Source of the DNA: Diadophis punctatus similis
Lineage: Eukaryota > Chordata > Lepidosauria > Squamata > Dipsadidae
Reading direction: 5' to 3'
Assembly: GCA_023053685.1 (NCBI GenBank)
Contig: JALIGW010000002.1
Location: 245,178,177-245,242,176 of the forward strand
Length of the DNA: 64,000 bases
The translations under genes were made by a program, and so were the position numbers. Below the pieces are notes generated by a model, which was not told the origin of the DNA, did no database searches, and saw nothing but the letters and a program-made list of their open reading frames with translations. This document shows, piece after piece, positions 52,968 through 64,000 of the stretch; position 1 is the first letter of the stretch; each line of letters opens with the position of its first letter.

Positions 52968-55299
52968 GAATTAGCAGCATGAAACTAATAGAACGGCCCC
53001 TTTTTCCTATTTTCAGTTGACCTTCCGTGTATCCCAGGACTGGATCTTCTTCCCAAAGATCCTTAAATCCATAAAGAGAAAGAGCCTCCATCAGACTGGA
53101 GGAGCATCCGGGTACCAGGTGCCTCTGGGGAACCAGGTGTCCGGATCAAGGGGATCACAGGGGGCGGGAAGATGCCAGAAGCTCCCCTGAAGTAGCCAAT
53201 AGGAGCCGGGCAGATCCCAGCTTCTGAGCACATCAGCCACTATGTCACAAAGGAAGATTTCCATGGGACCAAGAGGGAAAAAACCACTTCCCAAGTAAAA
53301 GAGCTAGGAAAACATTGTACTGCGTAGGGCTGGGGAGGAGACGCCATTTCATGGAGGGCAGAGGAGGAGGAGAGAATTAACTATAGTTAAGGGCTCGAGG
53401 AATTAAGGTAGGTCTCTATTAGTGCGATTAATAAATCCCACAAAAACACTGAATTCAATTTAGACTATTTGAAGAGATGAAAAATAGAGTAATTGGTTCC
53501 AGATTGACACAAATAGGCACGAAAAATATTTAATATAACATGATATATGAATAATAATGAAATATCACAGTAACAAAGAAAATATACTTTAAAAAATAAA
53601 TTTGTGGTTAAAACCATAACTGTTTTAACCATAATCACACAGTAGCCTTAATTGCGCATATGAAAGTCTGACATTAACTGAATTTGGGGTCACATGAAGC
53701 GCAACCTGGTATCCATTTACAATTCACACTAAACTAAATATTGCAGAGTTCAAAGTCCCACTTCTCATGGTCTGCGATGTATGTGCTAACTAACCTGTCC
53801 TCCAATGAATCCTGAGAGTGTGTGATTTATCACTGTCTCTCCAATTTCAACCAGGTGCGTCTTCATTCTATACCTGATCCCATGTCCTACAAACGTATCT
53901 CTAAATCTTCAGCTGTCTCTACTGACCAACAAATATGCAGTAAAAATTAGCAAAAGAGCCTGACATAAGTATATAATCCCCCATTCCAAATTCCCCTCAT
54001 AACCATTAAACATTACAAAATAATAGTAACAAAATTGAAACCTATTAAACATTACCTGAAATAATAACTCCTTATGTAGATACCCAAAAATGAGGTAAAA
54101 AAATTGGTTAAATCATCAAGAAAGAATATTTTTGCCTTTCTCTTCCTCCTCGCCCTTCCTCCTCTTTTTCTCGCCCAGGTAAATTGTCCTCAAGAGGAAC
54201 CTGAGCGATGCGGGGACTGCAAGACCCTCTTTCAGGGTGACAACTGCATGGGGGGTTTGGAGGCTAGAAAATCTGGAGTGATCCGTGTGGGAAAAGTGCA
54301 CCCCAGAGAAATTAAGAACCTGCCATAGGACAGTGTAAATACTTTTCTTAAGGTTGTTCAATCATCTGACACTTTTTTAAAAAATGCTAGGTCAGAAGAT
54401 ACAGTTCCCATGGGAACAAAACTTCCATGAAAGCTGAAAATTTTTACTTTTTAATCCTATCTCCTGTTTTTGTTAAGTGCTGGTGGCCCAGGTCTCTCGG
54501 GGTCTCTCCCATGTGAATACGAGAGGTGCCACGGCGGATAAGGGCATCAAGCACATCCTGAGACTTAACTGGCATCTACAACAACTTGTGAGTGCCTCCC
54601 ATTCCTCAACTGCAACCCCGGGACTGCTGCACCAGGAAGCATCTTCTGGAGGGAGGGTCTCTCCCACAGGCCCAGCTGAGCGTCCTTGGTGCTGAAGGGG
54701 CGTCTCTCCTGTGTGGGGTCTGGGGGGGGGCGTCTCCTGGGGGCTCCTTCGCTCTGGGCTCTTGGGGGGGAAGAACCTTTCATCTCTCCAGGAGCTGCTG
54801 CTCGGACGGGAACTTGTGAATTTAACCAGGGCAGCAAATGCAGGCAAAAACTGGGGTGCAGGGAGGGGTTTCCGGGGACCCCAGCCTTTCATTTTGCAAG
54901 ATGACAAAGTTATCCGAAGAAAGGGGCAGAAACGGCCAAACTTTATTCCGGGATCTTCATTCGGGTCTCTTGCCAGAAAAAGGTGGATCCCGAACGACAG
55001 AAAGAGGGAGATTCCTTCACATTTGGGGCTGAAGGGCGGGAAATCCGAAGGAGCCGCTCCCTCCAGACGTTCTGAGCAAGGGAGACACGTGTTTCAAGAA
55101 AGGAACTCGCGTTTTTCTCCCGTGAAGGGAAGCTGCGCCTTTCCCGAGAGAGCCGAGTGGGGGATTCCCCAGTGAAGAGGGGAGGGGGCTGGGGAGAGGA
55201 TCCGGCTGGACTGGGAGGGAAGTTTTCGGGAGGGGTGGGGATGTCAGCGACCCCATGATTGGGGGAGGGACACTCCCACCCGGGAAATTTCACTGTGGG

Positions 55300-55301
55300 T
55301 G

Positions 55302-55365
<64 letters not shown>

Positions 55366-55367
55366 TG
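55300..55367. repeat. CTGT / CT / GT compound microsatellite (right copy)
   Basis: The same array as at 44139-44205. Confidence 0.95.
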
Positions 55368-57657
55368 TTTTAAGGTGCCCAAAGACTCCCTGTTCAGCCC
55401 TCTCAGAGACCCCCAAGTCCTCGCAAGCTGTGGGGCTGCGCCTCCTCTATTTTCATCCACTGCGGCCCCACTCCATGCCGGATCAGTGGGGAGGGCAAAA
55501 GGAAGTCCACACTCTCCACCGGGGCTGCCATGAATCCCCCCTTGAGCTGCGGCCCCCCAAAAAGACTGAACGGATCCCCCTCCCACTTTCTCCGCTTCTC
55601 TCCCTGCACCGAACTTTCTCCTCCAGCAGATGAAAACAAGGGAGACTCTGCCCGGACACCGATGACGCTGCAGAAGAGAGGATTCTCATTGGTCCTTGCG
55701 CTTTCCTGGCTACCCTCCATTCTGACGTTCAATGAGAACGCTCCCTCCCCCCAATCCAGACCCACCGATGCCGCCTCTGGGGCTGGGAGCATCTGTGTCT
55801 TTCCCCTCTCTCTTTGGGGGCACTTGTGGGGCAGCATCCATGGGCTCTGCTGGGATTCCCCCGATGTTGCTGGTGGGGGTGCTGACAAGGATCCCTGGAA
55901 GCGAAGGGGGGGGGGAGAAGAACACCGGTAAGGAGGGGGCTCGTCTGGGGGAGGAGCGGGGCTGAGAGGCGCCTTCAATACTTCCGGGGGAAGAAGGGGG
56001 GAGAAAGGGGCGTAACCCTAACCCCCCCTTTGCCGTCAGCTGGAGCCAATAGGAATGCTTCTTTTGGTCACGTGCTCGCCATCCAGACGTAACAAATTCC
56101 ACACTGCATAGCTCAAAAAACCCTCTGAAAGCTCCTTTTACTCCATTTCTCCAACTGCGCTTGAGGGAAACGGATGTTGAGAGGCTTCCTGTTCAAACGG
56201 ACCACAGAGAGACCTTCAAAAAGCAACCTACCCAAAAGTCCTTCCCGGATCAACCCGGGGAGCCTGGGCCAGATCCATCCCGGGGACGGAGCCCCCTTTG
56301 CCCCCCTGGAGGGAAGGGAGGGATCCGCTCCCTGCAGGCAACGCCAGAGCCGGATCAAACTGGTTCTCCCAGATTAGATAAGTGGAGCTGTTTGGGACTA
56401 GTTTTATTTAAGGTTAAAAACAAAACAGATAAATTTGGGGAGGAGATCCAGAACCCTCCCACACACACACAGACCATAACCCCCATTGCTTAATCAGAAC
56501 CTGGATGGGAAGTGGCAACTGAGAGAGAAGCATTTTGGGTGGGTTGCTTCCCTAAATTGACTCCCCCAAAGCTATCCCTTTTGTGAGGGGGGGCTAGAGA
56601 CCCTCCCTTTGAGATTGTCTTTGGGGGGCTGCAGGGGACAGAGAAGAGAGCTGAACCCCAAATTCATGCAGAGGCGGATAGTAGGACTTAAGTTGTGGGG
56701 AGAAGAAAAGTTGGGTATATTCAGGGAATCTGGGGGTCCCTTCTCAGGACCCCCAGACCCCCCTGTAGTAAACCCCCACCCCAATAGATCATCCAAACTG
56801 GCTCTTGCTCAAAAGTAGGTCCTTGGCCAGGCCACAACAGGCTCCCATGAAAGGTGAGGTTGGCAGCAATAGGATTTGAACCCAAGACCAGCTGGCTCTC
56901 TAAGGGGAGAACCTTCGGCTCCCATTCCTCAACTGCAACCCCAGGGCTGCTGCACCAGGAAGCAACTTCAAGAAAGGAACTCGCGTTTTTCTTCCGTGAA
57001 GCGAAGCTGCGCCTTTCCCGAGAGAACCAAGAGGAGGATTGTGTGTGCTCCACTTTTGAAACCTCGGCAGAGCCAGCCTGGACTCGTGGGGGTCTTAAAA
57101 GACCTTAAAGGGGCTTGTAGTCCATCCCTCCAGGCACAGAGAGAAAGGGAGATTCAAGTGGAGAATCATGGGGAGGGGGGCACAAAAAGAAGCCCACACT
57201 GCCCTCCAGTTCTGGCATGAAGAAGCCCCCTGAAGTTGCAACACACACACACCCCAAGACTGAAAACAGGGGGTCTATTTGGGAGGGGGACAGGAAAGAG
57301 GCCTCGAAAACCATTCAAAGAAAGCTAGTGGGGCTGAAGATTGGGGGAGAGAAGAAAAGTTTGGGGTATCCAGGGAAAGTGGGGGTCAAAGGGCTGGGAG
57401 AGCCCAGGAGTATGGGTGTAGGTATCCTTATTGTGACCCCCTCCCCAGATCCCCCCCAAAGAAAGAGGGATAGAGAAGCATGGATATTACTTTCCTTGCA
57501 GCCCAGAGAGTTCCTGGGAGTCTCTTCCCATCTCGTATTGCCATTTTTTGGGGGTGGCAAAGAGACCTCACTGAGATCCAACGTTCCCCCCAAAGCTTTA
57601 GGATGACTGCTGGACCAGTTGAGTGCCTGCCTGCCTTTTTCCACTCTAAGAAGATGG

Positions 57658-58050
57658 AGGAGGTCCCTCAGGAAGAGCCTCCCCTTCCCCTCATTTTCCT
57701 CCCCCCTCCACATCCCCACCAAGGGTGGATCCCGTTGGGACAGTTCCCCATCTCTCCTCTAGGGGGCATCTTCCGGTAGCCTCTTGTTACAGGTTTCTCG
57801 CCCCTCCTCTGAGAAGCGTGGCTCCCTCCTCTAGTAGCTGCTGGGAACCATGGGCCCTGGACTCCCTGAAGGCCTTCTTCCTCCTCCCCCTCCCCGCAGC
57901 CCATTTCTTCATCCAGGGGAGGTCCGAATGCCACTTCCTCAACCCACTTTGGCTGCACAGTATGGCACAATCTGAACTGCCATCTTGTCTGTTTTGAGCC
58001 ACCCAGTCCATCTCCTGAAAAAGGCCCTCTTGATTATTTTGAACGATACT
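57658..58050. repeat. ZNF-unit 3' flanking block (copy 5)
   Basis: No gene. It is paralogous to 46497-46889, with clearly more differences than inside the near-identical block. Confidence 0.6.
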
Positions 58051-58056
58051 TTTATT
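58051..58056 (-). terminator. Orphan AATAAA of a ZNF unit without a finger exon
   Basis: The conserved hexamer and context are present, but the unit sequence is interrupted by the L1 derivative 40 bases later and no finger exon follows on the other side. Confidence 0.5.
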
Positions 58057-58186
58057 AAGGATTATATTCACAGAAAGAAAGTTAATACAAATATTTATTT
58101 GTTTCCAAAAAGTTTTATTAGTACAAAATTACATAGATAATAGCTAAACATTAAATAGAAAGTACAAACATTTTTTTTTAATTTTT

Positions 58187-58230
58187 CTCCCCCCTAACCC
58201 ACCCCTTTCCCTCCCCCCCTCCCCCCCCGG
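58187..58230 (-). other. G-rich tract in the L1 3' UTR
   Basis: On the minus strand several runs of four or more G are separated by a few bases. G-rich, quadruplex-prone tracts are a known feature of L1 3' UTRs. Confidence 0.65.
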
Positions 58231-58439
58231 ACTTCCCAGAGAGAGTACAGGGCATAATATCAATAAAATAAATTTAAATTAAATTAAAAAATTTTGACTT
58301 CCACCTTATTTTTTTTAAAACTTCAACTCCAAATTGTACACTAATAAAAATTCCTTCCTCCTCCTTTCAATCATCTACCCTTCACAACATTTCTTCACTG
58401 TTAACTAAGAATTAAATGATTATTACATAAATGATGACT

Positions 58440-58790
58440 AAGTATTAAATACAAAAACCTTAAACTTCATCATAAAATCAATCAGTATATAAATAACATA
58501 CTATTACTATATATCAGATTATAAGCACTAATTACAAACTTTAAATAACCTTCCTCCCAAAAAAAAAATGTTAAATCTAATTGTAATATTTTATAACTGG
58601 ATAAATAACAATTCCAAATCTTTCTCACAATTAAATAAAACTAAAATTGATATTACACAAAAAATAACTAAATAATAATACAAAAACCTTAAACTTCATC
58701 ATAAATTCTACCACTCTATTAGTAACATAATGTTACTATGTATTAAATTATTAGGTTCAAAAAAGTTCTAAATCTTTAAAAAGAATTAAT
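58440..58790 (-). repeat. Imperfect tandem repeat in the L1 3' region (period about 229 bp)
   Basis: The stretch CAAAAACCTTAAACTTCATC occurs at 58452 and again at 58681, with similar sequence on either side. Confidence 0.7.
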
Positions 58791-58925
58791 AATACTTTGA
58801 ATAAGCCCCCCAAAAAAAACAAAAGAAAAAAAAAGAATGCAAGAAGTAAAGAAAAGAAAAAAAATTAAGGAAAGAAGGGAAAAAGAAAAGTACAGTCATA
58901 ATGGCAACCATCTGTCCAATGAACT

Positions 58926-60047
58926 TCAACACTGCATCTTGTTGTATCTTGATGATGGTTGCATCTTTTTGTAACTTGATAATTTTGTAGTTGTCAGCTC
59001 GCCTCCCATCTGACCCCGATCTTCCATCTCCTTTTCCACACTGTAGACATCTGTCTGGCTCTGCCAATCATTTAAATTTTGTAAATCTGTTTCGATTTGA
59101 AGAGGAAGGGATGGCTTTCCCTCCTCCTCCTCTTTTGTTTTCATACATCTTTCCTCTGGAATCTTGGATATATCAGCCTTTAAGACGTTAACATAAAATT
59201 CAGTAGCTTTCTTTGTTGTATTAAGCCGATATCTTTTTCCCAGAAATTTCACTGCAACTCCTGTTGGTGCTTCCCATTTGTAATGTAAATTTAACCTTTT
59301 AAATTCATCAATCAGAAAGGTATAATCTTTTCTGGCTTTGAGCATTTTAGAGGGAATTTCTTTCCATATCATCAGTTCCTGGCCATTCACCTGCAGGTTA
59401 TTCTTAAACGTCGCCTGTATAATCCTATTCCGTAAGGCTCTTGTAGTAAAGTATATTACAATATCCCTTGGTAGGTGTTTTTGTTTTGCATACCAGGAGT
59501 TGATTCTATATATTTTATCAATTTGCCTGGCTAGTTCTTCTTTAGACAGTCCAGACACCTGCTCCAAAGCTTCCACCATCCTTCCTTTCAAATCTTCATA
59601 TAATCCTTCTTTCAACCCCCTGACCCTTATGGCAAATTCCATGGATCTGAATTGCGTCATTAACACCTCTGTTTCAAAATTTGCAATGTCATTTTGTATT
59701 TTATCTATGTATTCTACTGAAGTTGTCAAAACTTGTTTGTTTTCTTCAATGCGGTTTGCCAAAACTTCAATATTTGTTGCTAGACCTTTACATACCTCCA
59801 ACACATCATTTCTAATTTGTTGGTCAATATTCTTTAAAGCAGCCTGCATTTTATTATCTATTTCACTAATTTTTTGGTTAAATTCAACAATAAGTTCATC
59901 TTTCATAATCTTTAAGGTACTTATTAAATTTTCAGGTGTTAAAGACTTTGGGGGTGTTAACTCAGTGGTAAGTTGCATTTTAGAAATATAACCAGATGAA
60001 TAATCCATTCTTTTATTCAAAACCATCTTTCCAAATTTTGAAGCCAT
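58926..60047 (-). CDS. L1 ORF1 protein (373 aa), intact
   Basis: RNA-binding chaperone of L1 elements, which coats the element's RNA. The first ATG of the frame gives MASKFGKMVL. A long N-terminal heptad-rich coiled coil (about residues 45-140: repeats such as NQKISEIDNKMQAALKNIDQ) would form trimers. An RRM-like domain follows (TQFRSMEFAIRVRGLKEG), then the C-terminal domain with IVIYFTTRALRNRIIQA and YTFLIDEFKRLNLHYKW. An acidic and polar tail follows (EEEEGK). The length and domain order fit L1 ORF1p, and no break is seen. No ORF2 follows. The protein could still act on its own RNA, but reverse transcriptase would have to come from another L1. Confidence 0.93.
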   Translation of the reverse strand: MASKFGKMVLNKRMDYSSGYISKMQLTTELTPPKSLTPENLISTLKIMKDELIVEFNQKISEIDNKMQAALKNIDQQIRNDVLEVCKGLATNIEVLANRIEENKQVLTTSVEYIDKIQNDIANFETEVLMTQFRSMEFAIRVRGLKEGLYEDLKGRMVEALEQVSGLSKEELARQIDKIYRINSWYAKQKHLPRDIVIYFTTRALRNRIIQATFKNNLQVNGQELMIWKEIPSKMLKARKDYTFLIDEFKRLNLHYKWEAPTGVAVKFLGKRYRLNTTKKATEFYVNVLKADISKIPEERCMKTKEEEEGKPSLPLQIETDLQNLNDWQSQTDVYSVEKEMEDRGQMGGELTTTKLSSYKKMQPSSRYNKMQC

Positions 60048-60738
60048 TTTAGTATTTCCAGTGGTGAACAAAGAAAAAGCCAAGCCTCTAGTTAAAGTTC
60101 TTTTAAATTTCTTTTAAAATTCTTTCAAATTCCAAAGCCAGATAGAATTTTATTTTTAAAAAATTGTCAGTTATTATTTAATCCAAAATCGGGAGACAGA
60201 GAGAGTAAAGCCAACTTTCAAAATCAAAAATTTCCATAAGAAAAAAAGCTGCTAGAGAAACGAAAGTTACTTTCACTTCTCCTCCCACTTTCTCCGATCG
60301 CCATGTTGTAGCCTAATAACTGTTACTTAGTTTCTTCCGAAGTGAAAATCAGCAGTGGAGTTGAAAGAAAAAAAAAAATCTGTACTTGCCCTTTAAAATC
60401 CTGTCTCTCTCTGTCTGCTTGTTTAAACAATTAAGTAGTTGTAATCCCATTCACGAAGCAGCGGGTGGTCACAGCATCTTGCTCCGCAAAAGCGGAGGTT
60501 TCCAAGTCCCCGGAGCAAGAGACAGGCTGGCTGGGGAGCCCTCACCTTTCGCGCCCCTGGCTGACACTTGGGGCACTAGGGGGGGCTCTACCCCACCTGT
60601 CCGGCTCTCATCTCTCCCCTTTGCCCGGGGCAGAGACTTTCAAGCCGCCAGACAGCTGTTCTGGCGGCTTTAACGGGGAAAAGGAAAGGCGCTCAACGAG
60701 GAGCGTCCGCGATGCAGCGATCCGGAACCGGAAGTCCC
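60048..60738 (-). promoter_or_regulatory. 5' UTR / internal promoter region of the L1 derivative
   Basis: Untranslated region upstream of ORF1. It is G+C-rich at its outer end (60460-60738), as expected of an L1 5' UTR that carries an internal promoter. Confidence 0.6.
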
Positions 60739-60750
60739 ACAAATATTTAT

Positions 60751-62807
60751 GTGTATGGGAAGAGTGTCCCCCTCTGCAGGCTGGAAGGAGGCGGCCCCTC
60801 CCGCTCCAGTGTAGGCGTCTGTGCTTGTGTGAGGCCTGGCCCAGAGAAGCCCTTTTGAGGTTTTTCTCTTTAGGAACTCCGTTCAAAGGGCCAGTAAGGA
60901 GAAGGAAGCATCTTTCGTTAGCTTTACTTTTTAGTGTTCCTTCCTAATTGGATAATAAATATTTATTTTTACTCCCAGGACCTTTTAATCCAGCTGTCAT
61001 CAGGTCTTACACTGATCTGCAAGAGCCACGGGTGCAGAGATTACCTGATGACCCTCCATCCTGAGAGTTTAAATTGGGTCTGGGGTCTCTGGGGATGGGA
61101 TGGGCTTTCTGCAGTCTCAGACCCTTTGGGTTGGTCATCTGCCAATCCCCAGAGCTCCTGGGACAGGAAAGGGGGGAGTTTGGGGGAGCAGCCCAGATCT
61201 CACCCTTGTTCCCAGAGGCAACACAACAGGGAAACAACCATGGAAATACTGCCAAGACACTGCAAAATAGAAATGATTTTTAAAACTTATTTATTTATAT
61301 CCACCTTCATTATTTTTACAAATAACCCCAATAACTTTGGGAAAGAGACCCAGAACCGCTCCCCATAATCCCCCATGCTGAATCAACCTGGATGGGAAGG
61401 GGGAACTGAGGGAGAAGGATATCGTAGGGGGGGGTTGCTCCCCTAAATTGACTCCCCAAAACTATCCTTTTTGTGAAGGGGGTTGGAGACCCTCTCTTTG
61501 AGATGGCCTTGGGGGGCTGCAGGGGACAGAGAAGAGAGCTGAACCCCAAATTGATGCAAACGTGTATAGTAGGACTTAAGCTGTGGGGGGAGAAGAAAAG
61601 TTGGGTATAACCATGGAATCTGGGGGTCCCCTTCTCAGGACACCCAGATCCCCCCTGCACTGAAGCCCCCCTCCCAATCATCCAAACTGGCTCTGCAGGA
61701 CCCTTGCTCAAAGTAGGACCTCAGCCAGCCCACAGCAGGCTCCCATGCTCAAAGGTGAGAGTGGCAGCATCAGGATTTGAACGCAGGACCATCTGGTTCC
61801 TACCATTCCTCAACTGCGACCCCGGGGCTGCTGCAACCAGGAAGCAACTTCTGGAGGGAGGGTCTCTGCCACAGGCCCAGCTGAGCGTCCTTGGTGCTGA
61901 AGGGGCGTCTCTCCTGTGTGGGGTCTGAAAATCTTCCCCTCACCCTCTCTGCTTCTACTGGAGGTGGGGGTTCTGAGTTGCTCTTCCAAACTCTCCCTTT
62001 AGTAGAGGGTGCTGGGGCCCCTCCCTTTGAGATGGTCTTGGGGGGGCTACAGAGGGGTCTATTTGGGAGGGGGACAGAAAAGAGACCTTGAAAATCATTC
62101 AAAGAAAGCTAATGGGGATGAAGATTGGGGGGGGGGAGAAAAAAGTTTTGAAGTATCCAGGGAGATTGGGGTCGAAGGGCTGGGAGAGCCCAGGAGTATG
62201 GGTGTAGGTATCCTTATTGTGACCCCCCCCCAGATCCCCCCCAAAGGAAGAGGGATAGAGAAGCACGGATATTACTTTCCTTGCAGCCCAGAGAGTTCCT
62301 GGGAGTCTCTTCCCATCTCGTATTGCCATTTTTTGGGGGTGGCAAAGAGACCTCACTAAGGATCCAAGGTTCCCTCCAGAGCATTAGGTGGACTGCTAGA
62401 CCAGTTGAGTGGCTGCCTGCCTTTTTCCATTCTGGGAAGATGGAGGTCCCTCAGGAAGTGCCTCCCCTTCCCCTCATTTTCCTCCCCCCTCCTTCACCTC
62501 ACCAAGGGTGGATCCTGCTGGGACCGATAGTTCCCCATCTCTCCTCTAGCGGACATCCGTAGCCGCCTCTCCTCTGAGAAACATGGGTCCACCCTCTAGC
62601 AGCTGCTGGGAACCATGAGCCCTGGACTCCCTGACGGCCTTCCTCCTCTCCGCAGCCCATTTCCTGATCCAGTGGAGGTCCGAATGCCACTTCCTCAACC
62701 CACTTTGGCTGCACAGTATGGCACAATTTTGAACTGCCATCTTGTCTGTTTTGACCCACCCAGTCTATCTCCTGAAAAAGACCCTCTTGATTATTTTAAA
62801 CAATACT
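60751..62807. repeat. Rearranged ZNF spacer right of the L1 derivative
   Basis: No gene is recognised. 60755-61260 matches 21555-22090, 61320-61780 matches 45290-45760, and 61920-62807 is the ZNF 3' flanking block. The order is that of a unit that has lost its finger and KRAB exons. Confidence 0.55.
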
Positions 62808-62813
62808 TTTATT
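62808..62813 (-). terminator. AATAAA polyadenylation signal, ZNF unit 5
   Basis: TTTATT on the plus strand in the conserved unit context; it belongs to the ZNF exon at the right edge. Confidence 0.65.
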
Positions 62814-63150
62814 AAGGATTATATGCAAAGAAAGATAGTACAAATATTTCTGTATGAATATATGAAAAAGACAATGAGAAAAAGGAGAAAAATTCCTTCC
62901 AAAAAAGATAATAGGAAAAAAAACTTTTCCTCTTCATCCTCAACCAGAAGATTCAACAACAAAATTTTATCACTAAATAAACCACCAGATTCATTCCACC
63001 CTTCGCCCCATTTTCTCTTCTCTAAGTTTTCAGTTCTCCTCATTGATCAACACAGTCTACTAAAAAATTAAGGGAAATACCTGGTTCCTTGACTTACGAC
63101 TGAAGGAACCTATGACCGGAAATACATTCCAATTTGCGGTGATAGGTCAA

Positions 63151-63476
63151 TGTCACGCAGTGATTTTTATTGCCTGTTATATGTATATGCAGGGAGATGC
63201 ATCCCTATTCATTATAATGGTTTATTCCTGAGCACGTGATTGATATGTTCTTGTACGCATGTGCGCATTCCTTTCTCCTATCTCTCTCTCTGTTCCTGGC
63301 TTCTATTGAAGCAAGACCTACTTTTATATCAGAGATGTAAACTAATGAGGATTTATAGTTTTTGTACCGAAATAAATATTTTTACTTAGACTTTAAACTA
63401 CGGTTTCTTTTCTAATGTCAGATGTCCGGGAAAAGATCAAACTTCTCCTTTGTGAGATTAATTATCACCTCTGTCA
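63151..63476 (+). mobile_element. Solo LTR (326 bp) inserted in the unit 5 MITE
   Basis: It starts TGTCACGCAGTG and ends CACCTCTGTCA, with AATAAA near 63371, and is flanked by the 5-bp duplication GTCAA (63146-63150 and 63477-63481). It splits the palindromic MITE that is whole in the other four units (63080-63150 and 63477-63500), so the empty site is known. The retroelement family is not identified. Confidence 0.82.
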
Positions 63477-63544
63477 GTCAAGGACTTCCTGTACTCTGCA
63501 AAACATTATATCTACTCTCCACATACTCATAACTCTTTTGTGTA

Positions 63545-63838
63545 ATCGCTCCGGTAAGTTTATAATGCGGCTTTCGGAGCAAAATATTCTCACACTCCCA
63601 ACATTTTTTTTCCTCATTGTGTACACTCTGAGGTTCTTTTGCTTCAGTAGGAAAAATAATTGTAAGATTTCCCTTCTGTCACTGTGTGAAGTTCCTGGTA
63701 AACATTGATGTGTTGAAAAAAAGGGCTCCCAATGTTGTTCACATCTGAAGAGATTTAACTCTGCTATGCACTTTCTGGTGCTTTTTTTTGCTTTGATTTA
63801 CTATGAAAAGGTTTCTCACACTTTGTGCAATTGTGAAG
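63545..63838 (-). pseudogene. Decayed extra zinc fingers after the unit 5 stop
   Basis: After the stop the frame reads LHNCTKCEKPFHSKSK and then degenerates, as in the other units. Confidence 0.65.

Positions 63839-64000
<162 letters not shown>

Larger units (their letters stand above)
50085..57657. repeat. Near-identical tandem duplication, right copy
   Basis: Counterpart of 38940-46496. It contains the LINE tail, KRAB-like exon, GC-rich block, GT run, exon-like segment (54478-54597), compound microsatellite (55300-55367) and spacer in the same order. Confidence 0.9.
58099..60738 (-). mobile_element. L1 derivative with 5' UTR and ORF1 but no ORF2 (half-L1 type), 2640 bp
   Basis: It lies on the minus strand between two copies of ACAAATATTTAT (58087-58098 and 60739-60750), a 12-bp target duplication. 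From its 5' end it has a GC-rich start (GGGACTTCCGGTTCCGG), a 5' UTR of about 690 bases, an intact ORF1 and an AT-rich 3' region of about 830 bases with AATAAA near the end. No reverse transcriptase is present, and ORF1 is followed directly by the 3' region. Because both ends and the target duplication are present, this looks like the structure that inserted, not a later deletion, although that is an inference. Confidence 0.88.

Overview
The window looks like nuclear DNA of a squamate reptile, most likely an advanced snake. The evidence is vertebrate KRAB-type C2H2 zinc-finger (ZNF) genes with GC-rich first exons, L1 and CR1/Rex-type LINE tails, a tRNA-headed SINE, a hAT element, a pentanucleotide AATAG microsatellite fused to an interspersed repeat (a pattern known from advanced snakes), and both Ty1/copia and chromodomain Ty3/gypsy elements. 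The species is inferred, not proven.

The backbone is a tandem family of ZNF units read on the minus strand. From high to low coordinate, a complete unit has a GC-rich first exon with a GT splice donor, a small KRAB-like exon (179-183 nt), a single large exon coding 12-14 zinc fingers, a 3' tail containing decayed extra fingers and a short hairpin MITE, and a conserved AATAAA. Finger exons lie at 3601-4776, 26021-27340, 36464-37795 and 47620-48960, and a fifth enters the right edge (63839-64000). KRAB-like exons lie at 11211-11389, 15595-15773, 19972-20647 (split by an insertion), 40327-40509 and 51494-51676. Fragments of dead finger exons lie at 29.7-31.04 kb. Between 11 and 21.5 kb there are three first-exon/KRAB modules with no finger exons between them. 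Between 35.8 and 58 kb is a tandem duplication with a period of about 11.16 kb, of which about 7.5 kb is almost identical between copies while the finger exons are visibly more different.

Transposable elements supply most of the rest. A Ty1/copia 3' end (RT, RNase H, LTR) starts the window. A provirus of class I (gamma-like) type lies at 6080-11063. It has 509-bp LTRs that differ at one base by eye, a tRNA-Arg(CCU) primer site, an intact gag, a protease behind an in-frame UGA, no pol and a 5'-truncated env. Other elements are a broken chromodomain gypsy element with its LTR (13.1-14.7 kb), gypsy solo LTRs shared by three ZNF units, a 2.15-kb hAT element containing a CpG-rich core (33411-35564), a 5'-truncated L1 with a 15-bp target duplication (23592-24153), and a full-length-looking L1 derivative that has a 5' UTR and ORF1 but no ORF2 (58099-60738). 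Because the ZNF units are paralogous, several insertions can be compared with an empty site elsewhere in the window, which fixes their ends precisely.

Functionally, the finger proteins would be nuclear, sequence-specific DNA-binding proteins. The KRAB-like exon would, if spliced on, give them a corepressor-recruiting domain. That exon is open in the copies near 11.2 and 15.6 kb, carries a nonsense codon at 40.4 and 51.6 kb, and has been deleted from the unit at 26-28 kb. All comparisons were made by eye; identities and ages are qualitative.
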